Positions 4,841 to 5,818 of a stretch of 5,818 bases of DNA are shown here, piece by piece. Source of the stretch: Candidatus Dadabacteria bacterium (GTDB lineage Bacteria > Desulfobacterota_D > UBA1144 > Nemesobacterales > UBA2774). The position numbers and the translations under genes were made by a program. Under the pieces are notes generated by a model. The model was not told the DNA's origin and made no database searches. It saw only the letters and a list, made by a program, of their open reading frames with translations. The stretch spans positions 1-5,818 of the forward strand of contig DAOVUC010000118.1 of assembly GCA_030632765.1 (NCBI GenBank). Direction: 5' to 3'. Position 1 is the first letter of the stretch, and each line of letters begins with the position of its first letter.

Positions 4841-5818
4841 TCAGAGACCTAAAATTGATTTGATTTTAGGAAGGTCATTTTTTTCAGCAAGAAACAATAA
4901 CCTGTCATCTGCCTCGAGAATAGTACCGCCCCGAGGAACAATTGAAGTATCCCCCCTTTTAATGAGCATTATTAAAGCGCTCTCAGGAAGCCCGAGCTCG
5001 ACGACCTGTTTTCCAATAGCATCTGAATCTTGAGATAATAGCAATTCGGTTGTTTGGCTATTGGCATCGTAGGAAAATTCAAACTCTACATGGTCAATCT
5101 TGGTTTTTGAATCCGGAACATCAACACCTAACCATCTGGCTACAAGAGGAATGGTAGCTCCCTGAATGAGTACAGATGTGATTACAATAAAAAATACAAT
5201 GTTAAACAGGATGTCCGCTTTGGGTACTCCTGCAAGCAGTGGAAAAGTCGCAAGGATAATCGGGACGGCACCGCGCAATCCAACCCAAGAAATAAAGGTC
5301 TTCTCCTTAAAATTGATCTTAGCAAACGGCAGTGAAAAGAACACACCAATAGGACGCGCTACAAAAATAAGGAATAGAGAAATCAAGATGCCGGAGACTA
5401 TAACGGGTACGAGCTGTGAGGGGAAAACCAAAAGTCCCAAGATTAAAAACATCGTGATTTGCATAAGCCAGGCAAGCCCGTCATGAAACCGAGTGAGGCT
5501 TTTCTTATTGACAAATTCACTACCACCCATGATAAGCCCTGCTATATAGACTGCCAGAAAGCCGCTCCCCCCTATTGAGGTTGTTATTCCATATGTGAAT
5601 ATTACGAGCGATAGAGTTAGTACTGGATATAGACCTTCATGATCTAACCTGAGCCTGTTTACCTTAAACACAATTGCTTTCCCCATTACAAAGCCGATTA
5701 CGATACCAAGGACCATTTGCTGAAGGAGGAGAAAAATCATACTCCACACCGAGACTTCGGGATTGGATATCAGATGTCTGAAACCCCGTGCTATTATCCC
5801 ATACATCTGGCCACGACT
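4841..5818 (-). CDS. K+/H+ (or Na+/H+) antiporter, CPA1 / NhaP2-CvrA type, with TrkA-C domain (5' end beyond window)
   Basis: This cation/proton antiporter of the CPA1 family closely resembles E. coli CvrA/NhaP2 (578 aa), which exchanges K+ for H+ across the inner membrane. The frame stays open to the window edge; 325 codons are visible and I estimate the first ~150-180 are missing. Counting from the Met at 5806, conserved segments are FLLLQQMVLGIVIGF (25-39), GLYPVLTLSLVIFTYGITTSIGGSGFLAVYIAG (58-90), FHDGLAWLMQITMFLILGLLV (107-127) and FISWVGLRGAVPIILATFPLLAG (171-193). After the last helix (to about 225) comes a cytoplasmic TrkA-C/RCK_C regulatory domain (about 243-321), ending DDRLLFLAEKNDLPKIKSILGL. 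E. coli CvrA carries a further C-terminal domain that is absent here. The first ~15 visible residues do not fit the family (see findings). The Met at 5806 has no ribosome binding site and is not taken as the start. Ion preference cannot be told from sequence. Confidence 0.88.
   Translation of the reverse strand, partial: SRGQMYGIIARGFRHLISNPEVSVWSMIFLLLQQMVLGIVIGFVMGKAIVFKVNRLRLDHEGLYPVLTLSLVIFTYGITTSIGGSGFLAVYIAGLIMGGSEFVNKKSLTRFHDGLAWLMQITMFLILGLLVFPSQLVPVIVSGILISLFLIFVARPIGVFFSLPFAKINFKEKTFISWVGLRGAVPIILATFPLLAGVPKADILFNIVFFIVITSVLIQGATIPLVARWLGVDVPDSKTKIDHVEFEFSYDANSQTTELLLSQDSDAIGKQVVELGLPESALIMLIKRGDTSIVPRGGTILEADDRLLFLAEKNDLPKIKSILGL

Noticed and set aside
4779..5033. 84-codon + strand ORF across the PqiA-like start and antiporter end
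   Set aside because: Antisense shadow of two well-supported genes, with a serine/proline-rich unnatural composition.
5166..5486. 106-codon + strand ORF inside the antiporter gene
   Set aside because: Antisense to conserved membrane segments of the antiporter, and its basic low-complexity translation resembles no family.

Overview
This is an AT-rich (roughly 40% GC by eye) bacterial chromosomal window. It carries eight protein genes and the tail of a ninth, densely packed. The genes suggest a Gram-negative (diderm) bacterium: a PqiA-type membrane protein, a glyoxalase I very close to the Ni-dependent proteobacterial GloA, and a CvrA/NhaP2-type antiporter. A deltaproteobacterium-like or related lineage is compatible, but the sequence does not fix the taxon. 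I see no phage, transposon, CRISPR, rRNA or tRNA signal.

Left part, + strand (1-1524): the last codons of dnaX (DNA polymerase III tau/gamma) run into ybaB/ebfC and recR. This is the classic dnaX-ybaB-recR replication and recombinational-repair cluster. A MaoC-fold (R)-enoyl-CoA hydratase-like gene follows 25 nt after recR with a strong ribosome binding site, so it is probably co-transcribed. An AT-rich gap (1525-1715) then leads to gloA (1716-2099), a compact Ni-type glyoxalase I with all four metal ligands visible.

Right part, - strand (2100-5818): read in the direction of transcription, this is a CPA1 K+/H+ or Na+/H+ antiporter with a C-terminal TrkA-C domain (cut by the window edge), then a single-module PqiA-like membrane protein, an HdeD/DUF308 six-helix membrane protein, and rarA/mgsA, the replication-fork clamp-loader-like ATPase. 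The stop codons of gloA and rarA touch, with no base between them.

Taken together, the + side is replication/repair housekeeping plus an acyl-CoA enzyme and methylglyoxal detoxification. The - side combines ion/pH homeostasis, two envelope-stress-type membrane proteins and a stalled-fork ATPase. A stress-response theme (electrophiles, pH, paraquat/acid-type envelope stress, fork stalling) is an inference from gene content. I found no convincing new multi-gene system here. The points most worth checking are the abutting convergent stops, the unexpected residues at the antiporter's edge where the family's conserved Asn-Asp-Pro motif should be, and the PqiA-HdeD-antiporter neighbourhood.
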